Assembly: GCF_003337375.1 (NCBI RefSeq)
Contig: NZ_QPJD01000020.1
Location: 54,892-118,891 of the forward strand
Direction of reading: 5' to 3'
Source of the DNA: Paenibacillus prosopidis
GTDB taxonomy: Bacteria > Bacillota > Bacilli > Paenibacillales > Paenibacillaceae
Length of the DNA: 64,000 nucleotides
The translations under genes were made by a program, and so were the position numbers. The first letter of the stretch is position 1, and each line of letters starts with the position of its first letter. This document shows, one piece after another, positions 56,023 through 64,000 of the stretch. Under the pieces are notes generated by a model. It made no database searches and was not told where the DNA came from. It saw only the letters and a list, made by a program, of their open reading frames with translations.

Positions 56023-56979
56023 CTATTTCAATGCAGCCACAATCGTATCCACGTTGTGCTTCACCATTCCGATATAGGTACCTTCCTCGGTTCCCGCATC
56101 GCCCATCGCATCGGAGTATAGCTCTCCGCCAATCTTCACTTCATGGCCTAATTGGCGAGCACCTTCAATGACAGACTCGATCGATTTTTTTGGAACGCTG
56201 GATTCGATAAACACCGCTTTTATTTTGTTTTCCACCAAATAATCACGCAACTTGCTAACATCCTTCGAGCCGTATTCGGACATCGTATTCATGCCTTGCA
56301 ACCCCGTGACAGTTAACCCGTAGGCTTCACCGAAATAGCCGAACGCATCGTGCGCGGTTACCAGTATGCGGGCTTTCTCAGGTATAAGCGCAATCTGCTC
56401 ACGCGCATAGTTATCAAGCTGTTCAAGCTCTTTGATATATGCAGCCGCGTTTTCTTTGTAATAGTCCGCATGCTCCGGATCCTTCTCTACCAGCGTATCC
56501 CGGATCACTTCCGTTGCAGACATCCACAGCTTCACGTTAAACCAGATATGCGGATCATGACCACCTAGTGACTGATCTTGAGCGGCATGCAGCTGGTCTT
56601 CCTTCAAATAGGAGGAGACCGCAACCGTCGGCTTACGTTGCTCCAGCGCTTCGAACATTTCAGCCATTTTCCCCTCAAGGTGCAAGCCGTTATAAAAAAT
56701 GACATCCGCATCGTCCAGCTTCTTCACATCGCCTTGTGATGCTTTATACAGATGGGGATCGATTCCCGCCCCCATCAAGCCGGTAGCCTCCACATACTCG
56801 CCGCCAACCTGCTGAACAACATCGGTAATCATTCCAGTCGTTGCCGTAATTTTCAGCTTGCCGTTACCACCCGTCGTTTGCTGCCCGCATGCGGATACAA
56901 ACGTCACCGTCAGCACCAAAAAAATAATCGTCATAATAAATCTGCGGATCGCTGAATTCGTTCTGTGTGCTTTACGCAT
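56023..56979 (-). CDS. mntA: metal ABC transporter substrate-binding lipoprotein (Mn-type)
   Basis: About 318 residues. Signal peptide with a lipobox (FVSACGQQ), then a cluster A-I metal-binding domain. Likely ligands are the histidine of GIDPHLYKASQGDV (near residue 85), the histidine of HDPHIWFNVKLW (near residue 143), a glutamate in AVFIESSVPKK (near residue 245), and a late aspartate. The histidine-rich loop typical of zinc-specific ZnuA is absent, which favours manganese. The ATG at 56979 follows GGAGG. Metal choice is inference; B. subtilis mntABCD is the model. Confidence 0.85.
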   Translation of the reverse strand: MRKAHRTNSAIRRFIMTIIFLVLTVTFVSACGQQTTGGNGKLKITATTGMITDVVQQVGGEYVEATGLMGAGIDPHLYKASQGDVKKLDDADVIFYNGLHLEGKMAEMFEALEQRKPTVAVSSYLKEDQLHAAQDQSLGGHDPHIWFNVKLWMSATEVIRDTLVEKDPEHADYYKENAAAYIKELEQLDNYAREQIALIPEKARILVTAHDAFGYFGEAYGLTVTGLQGMNTMSEYGSKDVSKLRDYLVENKIKAVFIESSVPKKSIESVIEGARQLGHEVKIGGELYSDAMGDAGTEEGTYIGMVKHNVDTIVAALK

Positions 56980-56999
56980 CGTTGAAACCTCCATCACTT

Positions 57000-57300
57000 A
57001 AGTTATTTTATATGCGGCAGAGTTTGCCCCTATGAATCTTAGTTTACCAAAAGCCTTTTTTTTAATAATACACAAAAATGTTTCTCTAATGCAACATTTA
57101 TTTTTAAATTGGTCTATTGGACAACTTTTTACCTGTCTTTACATGGCTGACGTCTGTTCAGAGAAAATAAAGTATTAGACTAGATGTATTGAAAATATTT
57201 TACGAAAGCCCCCGTCATTTTTTTCATTATGGGCTTTAGCCGTTTCCTGACAAACATGGTTCTTCATAGACTAATTCCGTACCTAATTCATTAGGAAAGG
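57000..57300. promoter_or_regulatory. divergent control region of the metal ABC operon and the His-rich gene
   Basis: TTTGCCCCTATGAA (57023-57036) loosely resembles half of an MntR/DtxR-type operator; support is weak. AAAGCCC and GGGCTTT (about 57205-57235) form a 7-bp hairpin of unknown role. Promoters for both genes must lie here. Confidence 0.35.
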
Positions 57301-57309
57301 GAGCAAAAA

Positions 57310-57702
57310 ATGATAATTCCTGTTACCGGATTTGTAATGGGATCTTCCGAAGATGACGATAACCATCATTCGCATAAGCTATATATAACGTCTTGGAATG
57401 GCAACCCTGTACATGTTCATGCCTTTTCCGGTGAAACTTCCATCGATGACGGACATTCTCATCAATATTCGAGTTGGACCGCTCCTGCTCCTACCGGGGT
57501 TCCTCATGTACATGGATATCAAACTGTTACTTCACTGAATCACGGCCATACCCACCTTATTCAGGGAACAACCGGCCAAGCCATCGCTCTTCCCGGTGGA
57601 GGACACTATCATTTATTTGAAGGATATACCACTATTAACGGCACTCATCCCCATTCACATGCCTATCGCGGGAGAACAGGCAATGAAGTTAGTAGTATGT
57701 AA
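57310..57702 (+). CDS. histidine-rich YmaF-like protein
   Basis: A 130-residue protein with 17 histidines, arranged in repeated pairs and triplets (HHSH, HVH, HSH, HVH, HGHTH, HYH, HPHSH) spaced 12-20 residues apart. The repeats HxHxY/F..G and GHxHxY match the YmaF family pattern of Bacillales, a set of short beta repeats. No signal peptide or membrane helix. Metal binding is likely from the composition. The gene is divergent from a Mn/Zn ABC transporter operon. Function in the family is unknown. AAAGGGAG precedes the ATG. Confidence 0.75.
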   Translation: MIIPVTGFVMGSSEDDDNHHSHKLYITSWNGNPVHVHAFSGETSIDDGHSHQYSSWTAPAPTGVPHVHGYQTVTSLNHGHTHLIQGTTGQAIALPGGGHYHLFEGYTTINGTHPHSHAYRGRTGNEVSSM

Positions 57703-57719
57703 AAAAATTCACTAAATAT

Positions 57720-57763
57720 AAAGGACATTCTACAATATTTAATAGAATGTCCTTCTTTTTGCT
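57720..57763 (+). terminator. terminator after the YmaF-like gene
   Basis: AAGGACATTCT and AGAATGTCCTT are perfect complements, then CTTTTTG. Confidence 0.92.
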
Positions 57764-57869
57764 CTTATGGCAACTTCGTTATTTCCTTGTCAGGCTCGTT
57801 TCGAACATGTTTATCATGATAAACACAAGAAAATCTTTAATTTTATTGGGGGGTAAGTCAACGCAAACA

Positions 57870-57918
57870 GACCCGTAAGATGGCCGCTTTATTCGCGAAG
57901 TGTCCGTTCTTACGGGTC
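57870..57918. repeat. inverted repeat, terminator-like
   Basis: GACCCGTAAGA (57870-57880) pairs with TCTTACGGGTC (57908-57918) around a 27-nt loop. Neither strand has a good T run. It probably ends or stabilises the coat-gene transcript. Confidence 0.55.
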
Positions 57919-57938
57919 ATTGTTTAATTTAGGGACTA

Positions 57939-58238
57939 TTATTTCGAACGTTTCTTGGCTTTATTATGCTTCCCGCGTTTCAAGCCCGATACCATGACAT
58001 TTTTCTCCGTATGAGTATAAATGTGCTTATAGACAGGACAACAATGATGCTGTTTAATCGTTTCAATATTTTGAACGACATTCACAAGCTGCGGATGGTA
58101 GTAGTTCTCGTATTGCGTAATGGGGGGATCATAGATTGTCTGCGTTGGACAATCGGGACAAAACTCAATTTCATTCATACTGCCTACATTTCCGACATTT
58201 CCGACATTGCCCATATTATAGTAATTATTAAAATTCAC
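57939..58238 (-). CDS. CotD-like spore coat protein
   Basis: A 99-residue protein. The N-terminus has tandem GNV repeats (MGNVGNVGNVGS). The centre has CPDCPTQTIYDPPITQYENYYHPQLVNVVQ, then QHHCCPVYKHIYTHTE. The C-terminus is strongly basic (KRGKHNKAKKRSK). Histidine/cysteine/tyrosine-rich segments ending HIYTHT resemble CotD-family inner-coat proteins of Bacillales. The likely place is the spore coat, made in the mother cell late in sporulation. The ribosome site AAGGAG precedes the ATG. Confidence 0.7.
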   Translation of the reverse strand: MNFNNYYNMGNVGNVGNVGSMNEIEFCPDCPTQTIYDPPITQYENYYHPQLVNVVQNIETIKQHHCCPVYKHIYTHTEKNVMVSGLKRGKHNKAKKRSK

Positions 58239-58467
58239 AGTAATTATCTCCTTCCTGTTTTGGAATATAATTTTATTTTATTCACAGAGAGGCAATGCTG
58301 CCTGTACGATTGACTCGGAAGGCGATGGCCCCCAATGTTTATGTGGTATAGGGGGCGAGAGAATTGCCGCGTATCGGTCACGTTGTTCAGGCTGCGATTT
58401 CGATTTTTAATGCTCTTTGGACAATGTCATCTTCTTGCAAAGATGCAGCTCACGTTTCATGACAAAA
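58239..58467. other. intergenic region upstream of the coat gene
   Basis: Should hold the late-sporulation promoter of the CotD-like gene, which I could not assign. GCCCCC and GGGGGC form a 6-bp stem with a 17-nt loop (about 58328-58357). No ORF convincing. Confidence 0.35.
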
Positions 58468-58515
58468 CAAAAAGAACCTTCCCGTTTTAGGCCGATAACC
58501 ATACGGGAAAGCTCC
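58468..58515 (-). terminator. terminator after the PBP gene
   Basis: CTTCCCGT (58478-58485) pairs with ACGGGAAAG (58503-58511). The minus strand follows with TTCTTTTTG. Confidence 0.82.
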
Positions 58516-58541
58516 TTATGTTTGTTAATTAATAAATATGG

Positions 58542-60632
58542 TTATTCACCTTGAGCCACAGCCGCTCCTGTTGCTCCAGCGGCTCCCGCTGTTCCAGCAG
58601 TCCCCGTAGCAGAAGTGGTTACCGCCACCTTTTTCTTCGGTACGCCCGTCAAGCCGATTTCTTGATCGTACGCATCAAAAATCTGGCGTGCGATCGGAGA
58701 TGCACCATAGGCACCGAAGCCGCCGTCAGGAACGACAACCGCCACTGCCAGCTTAGGGTTATCAGCCGGGGCGTAAGCGATAAATACCGCATTTTCCGCG
58801 CGGCGGGACGCTACGTCCTGCTCGGATGTTCCCGTTTTACGTCTGTAGCTGTACTCGAACCCTTCAAAGCCTTGCGATTTTACCTTCGACATGCCGGTTT
58901 CAATCTCTTCCCAATATTTAGCCGGGATATCAACCGTATTTAGCACTTCCGGCGTGAAGCCTTGAATCAAATTGCCGTCGGAGTCTTTGATTTCGTTCAC
59001 GAATTGCGGCTTCATCCGCTTGCCGCGGTTCGCAAGCATCGCCGTATATTGCGCAAGCTGCAAGGTTGTATATCGTCCTTGTTGACCGAAGGAAGCAAAA
59101 ATTAGTGCCGACTGGGAGCTGCCGCGTTCAGCCTCGCTAAAGTACTCGATTATACCCTTGGATTCGTTTGGCAACCCGCTTCCCGTCAACACCCCCAGAC
59201 CGAATTGCTTCATATATTCATCCCAGATCTCGACACTGGTCTTACCGTTCTTTCCACCGCGCATATAGAGCTGATTCCCGACCATTGCAGCCATGAAAGG
59301 GTTGGATGAATGCTCGATCGCTCCCGCTCCGTCGATATTTCCGTACACGTGTCTTTGCGAATTTCGGATAAAACGCTCATAGCCTGTTTTACCGAATGTA
59401 AAAACCCCGGTATCTGTATAACGGGTCGTCGGCGTGAACAAACCCTCATTAAGTCCGATAAGAACGGTCAACGGCTTCAGCGTAGAGCCCGGCGGTACAA
59501 TCGACGACGGGTGCTTATCACGCTCTGCCTTCGTTTCATATTTACCGTAAACACTTCGGATCGTTCCGTTTTCCAACACGTTTTGGAAGTTTTCGTAATC
59601 CTCCGGACTTATTCGGCCGCCTGCCCAAATGTTCGGATCGTAATCAGGCATACTTGCCATCGCGACTATTTTGCCGGTTTCAACTTCCATAGCAACGGCA
59701 AAGCCGGTTTTCGCATATTCAGCACGTTCATATGGGTTGTTGGACGTCGTTATTTTTTTCAAATGATTCATGATTGCTGATTCTGTCTTCAACTGCACAT
59801 TTTTATTAATCGTCAAATAAATGTCTGAGCCTTTTTCCGGATTCGTAATTTCCATCGGTCCAATGATACGCTCCGCATTGTTAACAGGATACGTCTTCAA
59901 ACCGTTTTTGCCGCGCAGCACGTCTTGGTACATATACTCCAAGCCGTCCATACCAACGTCCTCTTCCTCCAAATATTGAAGCGTCGGTTCCTCCTCCGTA
60001 CTCTTTTCCTTATAAAAATCAAGCGTTTCACGAACGCCCTTATACTTCTTCAAATAGCCGACCAATTGAACGGAAATGGACTCCGAGTCGTAATTTCGCA
60101 CGCTCTCTTCCATGATGTCGATCCCCTTAAAGGAGGTTCGGTTTTCCATAAAATAAGCAATCTCTTTGTTTGTCAGTCCGGATTTGATGCGGCGCGGAGT
60201 GGAAATCGTATTCCTTCTGAAGTCGAGATCCATCTGGCGGATAATATCGTCCACCGTCATCGCCTCAGCTGGATTGCCATATTTGGTGAATATCTGTTCA
60301 AGCTGTGCCGCCATTTGCTTCGCGCTTTCCTTCGCATCCTCCAGCCCCAGCTCCGGCTGAATGCTGAAATATAACGACTGCGTCGATGTAGAATACGCGA
60401 TCGGGTACCCGGTGGAATCGTAAATATTACCCCTAATCGGTGGAATTTTGACGCTTCTCGTGCTTTTGCTGCTGCCTTCCGCACTAAGGGTTGGACCTTC
60501 CACAAACTGCAAAATAGCGAGCCGAACAATTAATACGCTAAATAAAGCGAATGTAATAAAGAAAAATAAGTTTAGCCGAAACGAAAAATGGCGCCTGTTT
60601 ATAATTTCCCGCTTTTGCGGATCGTCTTGCAT
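58542..60632 (-). CDS. class B penicillin-binding protein 2 (elongasome type)
   Basis: About 696 residues. Cytoplasmic tail, one membrane helix (FFFITFALFSVLIVRLAI), a dimerisation domain (IRGNIYDSTGYPIA is its start), then the transpeptidase. Catalytic motifs: STLK in PPGSTLKPL (near residue 400), SSN in EHSSNPFMA (near residue 450), KTG in RRKTGTSE (near residue 605). It cross-links peptidoglycan during side-wall growth, as PBP2/PbpA proteins do with RodA. ATG 60632 follows GAGGTG; GTG 60641 is the alternative. The last 25 residues are a low-complexity Thr/Ala/Gly tail. Confidence 0.9.
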   Translation of the reverse strand: MQDDPQKREIINRRHFSFRLNLFFFITFALFSVLIVRLAILQFVEGPTLSAEGSSKSTRSVKIPPIRGNIYDSTGYPIAYSTSTQSLYFSIQPELGLEDAKESAKQMAAQLEQIFTKYGNPAEAMTVDDIIRQMDLDFRRNTISTPRRIKSGLTNKEIAYFMENRTSFKGIDIMEESVRNYDSESISVQLVGYLKKYKGVRETLDFYKEKSTEEEPTLQYLEEEDVGMDGLEYMYQDVLRGKNGLKTYPVNNAERIIGPMEITNPEKGSDIYLTINKNVQLKTESAIMNHLKKITTSNNPYERAEYAKTGFAVAMEVETGKIVAMASMPDYDPNIWAGGRISPEDYENFQNVLENGTIRSVYGKYETKAERDKHPSSIVPPGSTLKPLTVLIGLNEGLFTPTTRYTDTGVFTFGKTGYERFIRNSQRHVYGNIDGAGAIEHSSNPFMAAMVGNQLYMRGGKNGKTSVEIWDEYMKQFGLGVLTGSGLPNESKGIIEYFSEAERGSSQSALIFASFGQQGRYTTLQLAQYTAMLANRGKRMKPQFVNEIKDSDGNLIQGFTPEVLNTVDIPAKYWEEIETGMSKVKSQGFEGFEYSYRRKTGTSEQDVASRRAENAVFIAYAPADNPKLAVAVVVPDGGFGAYGASPIARQIFDAYDQEIGLTGVPKKKVAVTTSATGTAGTAGAAGATGAAVAQGE

Positions 60633-60677
60633 TTGAATCACCTCATACCCGTGTAATAGCTAAACCAATAAAAGAAA

Positions 60678-61841
60678 TTAAGCGTCGCGAATGTGTGTCT
60701 GTTCGAATTGCGGCGGATTAAACCAATCCCCCGATGAGGCCCACGTGGCATCAAGCGGAATCCATCCGCTGTCGCCCTCGCCTATTTTCACTTCATTCCA
60801 TGCATGCGGACCATAGCCGCCCCGGCCGTCAGCGCCCATCCCCGTAACGACCCGAACCTCAAGACCGGCGGAGCGTGCCATCACGGCATATAAGCGCGCT
60901 ATATCTATACATACGCCTTTGCGAGTAACAAATGTCTGAGGAGGTGTTTGTTCCTTCCATATGCCGAACTGCTCATAATTGCGGGCTTTATCCCAGTCAT
61001 AAGCAATGCGGGTACCTAACCAGTCATACAGCTTCCGCGCCTTATCCTCGTTCGTAAGCGCGTCCTTCGTGACATAAAGGGCAGCCTTCTCGATTTCAGC
61101 GGGAACTGCGTAATCAATAATTTCATATTTACGCTGCAAGATTTGCTGGAACTGCGCCTGGACCGCCTCGGTCAGCACCGGGCCTTGTCCTGCGAGCACA
61201 TCTCCAGCCACAGGAGCGAGCCAGGATGCCGCTTCTGTATATAACGGGGATTTAGATATTTTGTCTGTAAACCAGCCGTTAGGCACGAGAGAGACGTAAA
61301 CGAACAACAATGCGACAAAGATGAAGGAGCGGCCCGCACCGTGTGCGGCACCTATTATTGCACCAACAACGCGGCTTGCGCTGCGCTTACCCGGCAGTTC
61401 CTGAACAGATTCTTCTCTACCGCCTTTTAGCATGCTGAAGACAAATCTCTCAATCAGCGGCTCAACCAAAGACGCCAATGCGCGCAGCAGCAAATAACTG
61501 ATCAGAAACAACACGCCATAGCGAAGCAATGCAAAGTCCCTCAGACTCGTAAGCAGAGTAAACCATGCTTGCTCCACATCGCCAAGCTCCCGTAATGGAA
61601 TATTTACGTGTCTTGTAAGCCAATCCGCGATAACGGGTGAACATACATTCGTAAGCTGACCTGCGAGCACCAAGCAAACGACAATGACAACACCCTCCCA
61701 CACAAAATAGAAAAGACGCCTCGCGGAACCCGACGCGCCTCTCCTCATCCCTTGCACAAGCGAGCCTAGCAGCAGCAGGAGTACAATAATCGCAACAGGT
61801 TCCGGCTCTCTGATTAGTTGATCCCAATTATTCATAGGCAT
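60678..61841 (-). CDS. membrane-anchored transglutaminase-like protein
   Basis: A 387-residue protein. About five membrane helices fill the first 210 residues, with a CvpA-like look (VVGAIIGAAHGAGRSFIFVALLF). A transglutaminase-like cysteine-protease domain follows, with the triad visible as RKGVCIDIARLYAVMARSAG (Cys near 312), GPHAWNEVKI (His near 347) and WIPLDATWA (Asp near 363). It probably acts on cell-surface peptides or peptidoglycan stems; substrate unknown. The start ATG overlaps the stop of the upstream gene by one base. It lies upstream of the PBP gene on the same strand. Confidence 0.85.
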   Translation of the reverse strand: MPMNNWDQLIREPEPVAIIVLLLLLGSLVQGMRRGASGSARRLFYFVWEGVVIVVCLVLAGQLTNVCSPVIADWLTRHVNIPLRELGDVEQAWFTLLTSLRDFALLRYGVLFLISYLLLRALASLVEPLIERFVFSMLKGGREESVQELPGKRSASRVVGAIIGAAHGAGRSFIFVALLFVYVSLVPNGWFTDKISKSPLYTEAASWLAPVAGDVLAGQGPVLTEAVQAQFQQILQRKYEIIDYAVPAEIEKAALYVTKDALTNEDKARKLYDWLGTRIAYDWDKARNYEQFGIWKEQTPPQTFVTRKGVCIDIARLYAVMARSAGLEVRVVTGMGADGRGGYGPHAWNEVKIGEGDSGWIPLDATWASSGDWFNPPQFEQTHIRDA

Positions 61842-62290
61842 TACCCGTTCTGCTTTGCTTGTTCAATGAAGGTTTGTATGGTGTTGTCCAGCTCCCATTT
61901 ACCGAGCGGAGCACCGCGGAATGAAATCGAAACCTCATTTGCGCCGGGTTCACCGGTAAGCTCTACATTATTTGTTTTAACCGTAAACGTTCCATCCTCG
62001 TTCGTAACGAAGGTAGCATCCTCCGCCCCGCCAACCATCGCATTCACAGCTTCCTGTTTCATCGTCTCTGCAAACTCAGAGCCGATTTCCTTCAGGTCGT
62101 CCATGCTGTAGCCGCTATACACCACAATACCGAGAACGATTGCTGCAACGATTGCCCATTTCACAACTGTCTTCACGATACGGATTATAAGAAACAGTAC
62201 AATTAGCGCAATAACGAGTACGAGCCAGTGCTCTTTGAAAAACGATGTCCATGTGTCTAAGTCATACGACGAAAAATCTAAAAAATCCAA
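61841..62290 (-). CDS. small membrane protein coupled to the transglutaminase gene
   Basis: About 149 residues. An N-terminal acidic stretch is followed by two adjacent hydrophobic helices (HWLVLVIALIVLFLIIRIV and WAIVAAIVLGIVVYSGYS), then a roughly 90-residue soluble domain rich in acidic residues and beta strands. I recognise no family. TTG 62290 follows GGAGGGG at ideal distance; ATG 62305 would overlap that site. Its stop overlaps the transglutaminase start (TAATG). This suggests the two proteins act together at the membrane. Confidence 0.68.
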   Translation of the reverse strand: MDFLDFSSYDLDTWTSFFKEHWLVLVIALIVLFLIIRIVKTVVKWAIVAAIVLGIVVYSGYSMDDLKEIGSEFAETMKQEAVNAMVGGAEDATFVTNEDGTFTVKTNNVELTGEPGANEVSISFRGAPLGKWELDNTIQTFIEQAKQNG

Positions 62291-62449
62291 AACGATCCCC
62301 TCCATTATACCTCGTACAAAACCCTATTACAAAATATTATAACCTACTAGATATAGGGCGTAAACGCTTCTTCCTTTTTAACCAGACATATCCTGTCCCA
62401 CGCAAACGTACAAGTATATAAGAAGGTATTTGGCTAGGAGGGCAGCCCT

Positions 62450-63622
62450 GTGAAAACAGCTGTATGGCTTTATTTATTTTTATTCGTCGCTTTTTTTGAT
62501 TTGCACGCGCAGTATCCGATCTTGACTCCCTTCGCAATTTCTCTCGGCGCGGCGCCTTCCTTTATCGGACTAATGATGGGCATGTATTCTATTACGCATT
62601 TGCCCGGCAATCTCATTGCGGGCTTCGGCGTCGACCGTTACGGCAGCAGACTGTTTATTGTGTTCAGTCTCTTTGCAGCTGGTGTCGTGCTGTTATTCCA
62701 GTCGCATGTCACAAATCCATGGCAGCTGCTATTGCTCCGCTCCATTAGCGGCTTTGTTCTAGCCTTCCTGTCTCCTGCCTGCCTATCCCTGCTTGCCAGA
62801 ATTACGAGCGACCGCACGGAGCAAGGCAAGCTTATGGCCGGCAACGGGCTCGTTCATACGCTCGCATCCGTCGTATCTCCCGCTGCGGGAGCTTATCTAG
62901 TCGCCAAGATCGGCTTTACCACCGCCTTTACTTTACTAGGCTGGATACTCATCGTTACCGCGGTTTGCGCGATCTTCTTCATAAGGGAAATCAATGTGAA
63001 AACCGTGCAAGCTCCGGAGGTGTCCATTCATCCCGTTCCAGTCAAAAATAAAGCAGTGCTGCCGCTGGAGCAGGCTTTACCTATCCCGTGGCTGGTATAT
63101 GTCCTTCCGGTTGCACTCAGCTGCGCGCAAGGTATTCTGTCGTTTGAGCTTCCGTTGATGGCCAAAACACAGGAAGCGATGCTTACGACCGGTTTGTTAT
63201 TTTCCGTCGTCAGCATTGGTGCTCTCGTTACGCTTAGCATGCTGTTCCTAAACCGGGTTTCCGCCTTTCAACGGACTCTATGGGGCTCGCTTGCGTTAGC
63301 GATCATTTATTTTTGCATCGCTTCCCATATTTCCGTCCCGCTTACGGTTATGCTGCTTTTTGTCGGGATGGCCAAGGGTATCATATTACCTGCATTGTCT
63401 ACGTTGTTAATCGAGCTTAGTGGCGGAGCGCGCTATGGCCGCACATTTTCCGTGCTCTCGATTGCGTTCTCGGTCGGCGCTTTTATCGGACCTATGGCCG
63501 CAGGTCAGGTGCGCGATTATATTTCACCGTATTATATTGCATTTATTGCGCTTATGATTGCGGTATCCGTACTCCCACTCCACATCTCGCGCTCATTGGC
63601 CTCCCGTACCTTTTTTTCTTAG
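62450..63622 (+). CDS. major facilitator superfamily transporter
   Basis: A 390-residue MFS permease with twelve hydrophobic helices. The motif-A-like loop between helices 2 and 3 reads GFGVDRYGSRLFIVFS (near residue 62), with a second after helix 8. It is most like multidrug/solute exporters (DHA1 type). The substrate is unknown. The GTG at 62450 follows AGGAGGG. Single gene, divergent from the membrane-protein/transglutaminase/PBP cluster. Confidence 0.85.
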   Translation: MKTAVWLYLFLFVAFFDLHAQYPILTPFAISLGAAPSFIGLMMGMYSITHLPGNLIAGFGVDRYGSRLFIVFSLFAAGVVLLFQSHVTNPWQLLLLRSISGFVLAFLSPACLSLLARITSDRTEQGKLMAGNGLVHTLASVVSPAAGAYLVAKIGFTTAFTLLGWILIVTAVCAIFFIREINVKTVQAPEVSIHPVPVKNKAVLPLEQALPIPWLVYVLPVALSCAQGILSFELPLMAKTQEAMLTTGLLFSVVSIGALVTLSMLFLNRVSAFQRTLWGSLALAIIYFCIASHISVPLTVMLLFVGMAKGIILPALSTLLIELSGGARYGRTFSVLSIAFSVGAFIGPMAAGQVRDYISPYYIAFIALMIAVSVLPLHISRSLASRTFFS

Positions 63623-63757
63623 GCATAGGTAAAAGCACAAGGCGTTTGTCACCCCGGGACATACAATACATTATGTCAGGTGGCCATAAAGGAAAGATGT
63701 TTACAGCAGCTTATGGCATATTGGCCTCCATGAAAAGGAAGCGGGGTGACTCCATAG

Positions 63758-63877
63758 ATGTCTGGATATGTAGAATCGGCAAATAAAGGTTATGGTCATA
63801 ACCTCTTCACGAACACGGGTACGATCCTCGTGTTGTTCATCTTGCTCGTTATCGTAGCGTGCGCTTGTTTGCACTAA
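63758..63877 (+). CDS. YjcZ-family sporulation peptide
   Basis: A 39-residue peptide: MSGYVESANKGYGHNL, then one hydrophobic segment ending LFILLVIVACACLH. The LFILLVIVxxAC end is the YjcZ-family signature; these peptides are made during sporulation and some associate with the coat. GGGGTGA precedes the ATG. The gene is short and easily missed. A terminator follows at 63904. Confidence 0.78.
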   Translation: MSGYVESANKGYGHNLFTNTGTILVLFILLVIVACACLH

Positions 63878-63903
63878 TACTAAAATACGTAATGGGCTAT
63901 GGA

Positions 63904-63955
63904 AAGGGGCTGTCCCAAAAGTCATAAAGACTTAGGGGCAGCCCCTTCATTGTTT
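63904..63955 (+). terminator. terminator after the YjcZ-type gene
   Basis: AAGGGGCTG (63904-63912) and CAGCCCCTT (63939-63947) pair, extended by CCC/GGG inside, followed by CATTGTTTT. Confidence 0.75.
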
Positions 63956-64000
63956 TAAAAGTTGTAAAAAACAAAGAAACCATCCTTTGGTAAAATGGAG

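Noticed and set aside
63904..63955. Insertion-sequence terminal inverted repeat (GGGCTGTCCCAAAAG-like)
   Set aside because: The sequence resembles ends of some IS elements, but there is no transposase or second end in the window; a terminator is the simpler reading.

Overview
The window is chromosomal DNA from an endospore-forming, low-to-moderate GC Gram-positive bacterium. It is most likely Paenibacillus or a close relative, and this is inferred from gene content and not from any search. The evidence is: Bacillus-type gene sets (yuiB/yumB/yumC, yutM/yutJ/yuzB/yutI, dnaB-dnaI, sdhCAB, hemQ); sporulation genes (sda, a CotD-like coat protein, a YjcZ-type peptide, a YqzM-like peptide); a futalosine-pathway menaquinone enzyme (mqnE); strong purine-rich Shine-Dalgarno sites; and frequent GTG/TTG starts. 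I see no prophage, insertion sequence, CRISPR array, tRNA or rRNA. It reads as ordinary core genome.

Layout. 1-3190: methionine operon metA-metI-metC on the minus strand behind a SAM-I riboswitch. 3300-4600: corA behind an unusual leader holding a proline-rich short ORF and alternative hairpins. 4670-7900: a LysR regulator, histidinol phosphatase, an EamA transporter and an HxlR regulator. 8000-11400: sdhCAB with a mapped promoter, a divergent LysR gene, and a Fur-box promoter aimed antisense into the 3' end of sdhB. 12490-14800: Ktr potassium uptake genes under a c-di-AMP riboswitch. 15050-18900: CPBP membrane protease, uvrC and a YqzM-like gene. 18950-22300: sulfate ABC transporter with yezD. 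22430-24960: dnaB-dnaI primosome loaders. 25060-29500: respiratory and heme genes yuiB, hemQ, an NDH-2 enzyme, yumC and a small zinc-ribbon gene whose start is buried in a hairpin. 29500-29840: sda under a DnaA-box cluster. 29960-36700: topB and several poorly known genes. 36800-45500: a quinone reductase, Fe-S assembly genes (yutM, yutI), yutJ, yuzB, mqnE, a UbiD-type decarboxylase and ctaA. 45650-53200: thioredoxin-like protein, lipoproteins, a MurJ/SpoVB-type flippase and housekeeping hydrolases. 53370-57700: a Mn/Zn-type ABC transporter and a divergent histidine-rich YmaF-like protein. 57940-64000: CotD-like protein, class B PBP, transglutaminase protein, MFS transporter and a YjcZ peptide.

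Themes. Aerobic respiration and iron recur: succinate dehydrogenase, two NDH-2 homologues, ferredoxin/flavodoxin-NADP reductase, HemQ, heme A synthase, menaquinone enzymes and Fe-S carriers. RNA-level control is also prominent: two textbook riboswitches (SAM-I, c-di-AMP), two genes whose ribosome sites are sequestered in strong hairpins (corA at 3546-3579, the zinc-ribbon gene at 29160-29245), and a possible Fur-controlled antisense RNA against sdhB. The corA leader and the sdhB antisense promoter are the best candidates for undescribed systems. Both are inferred from sequence alone.
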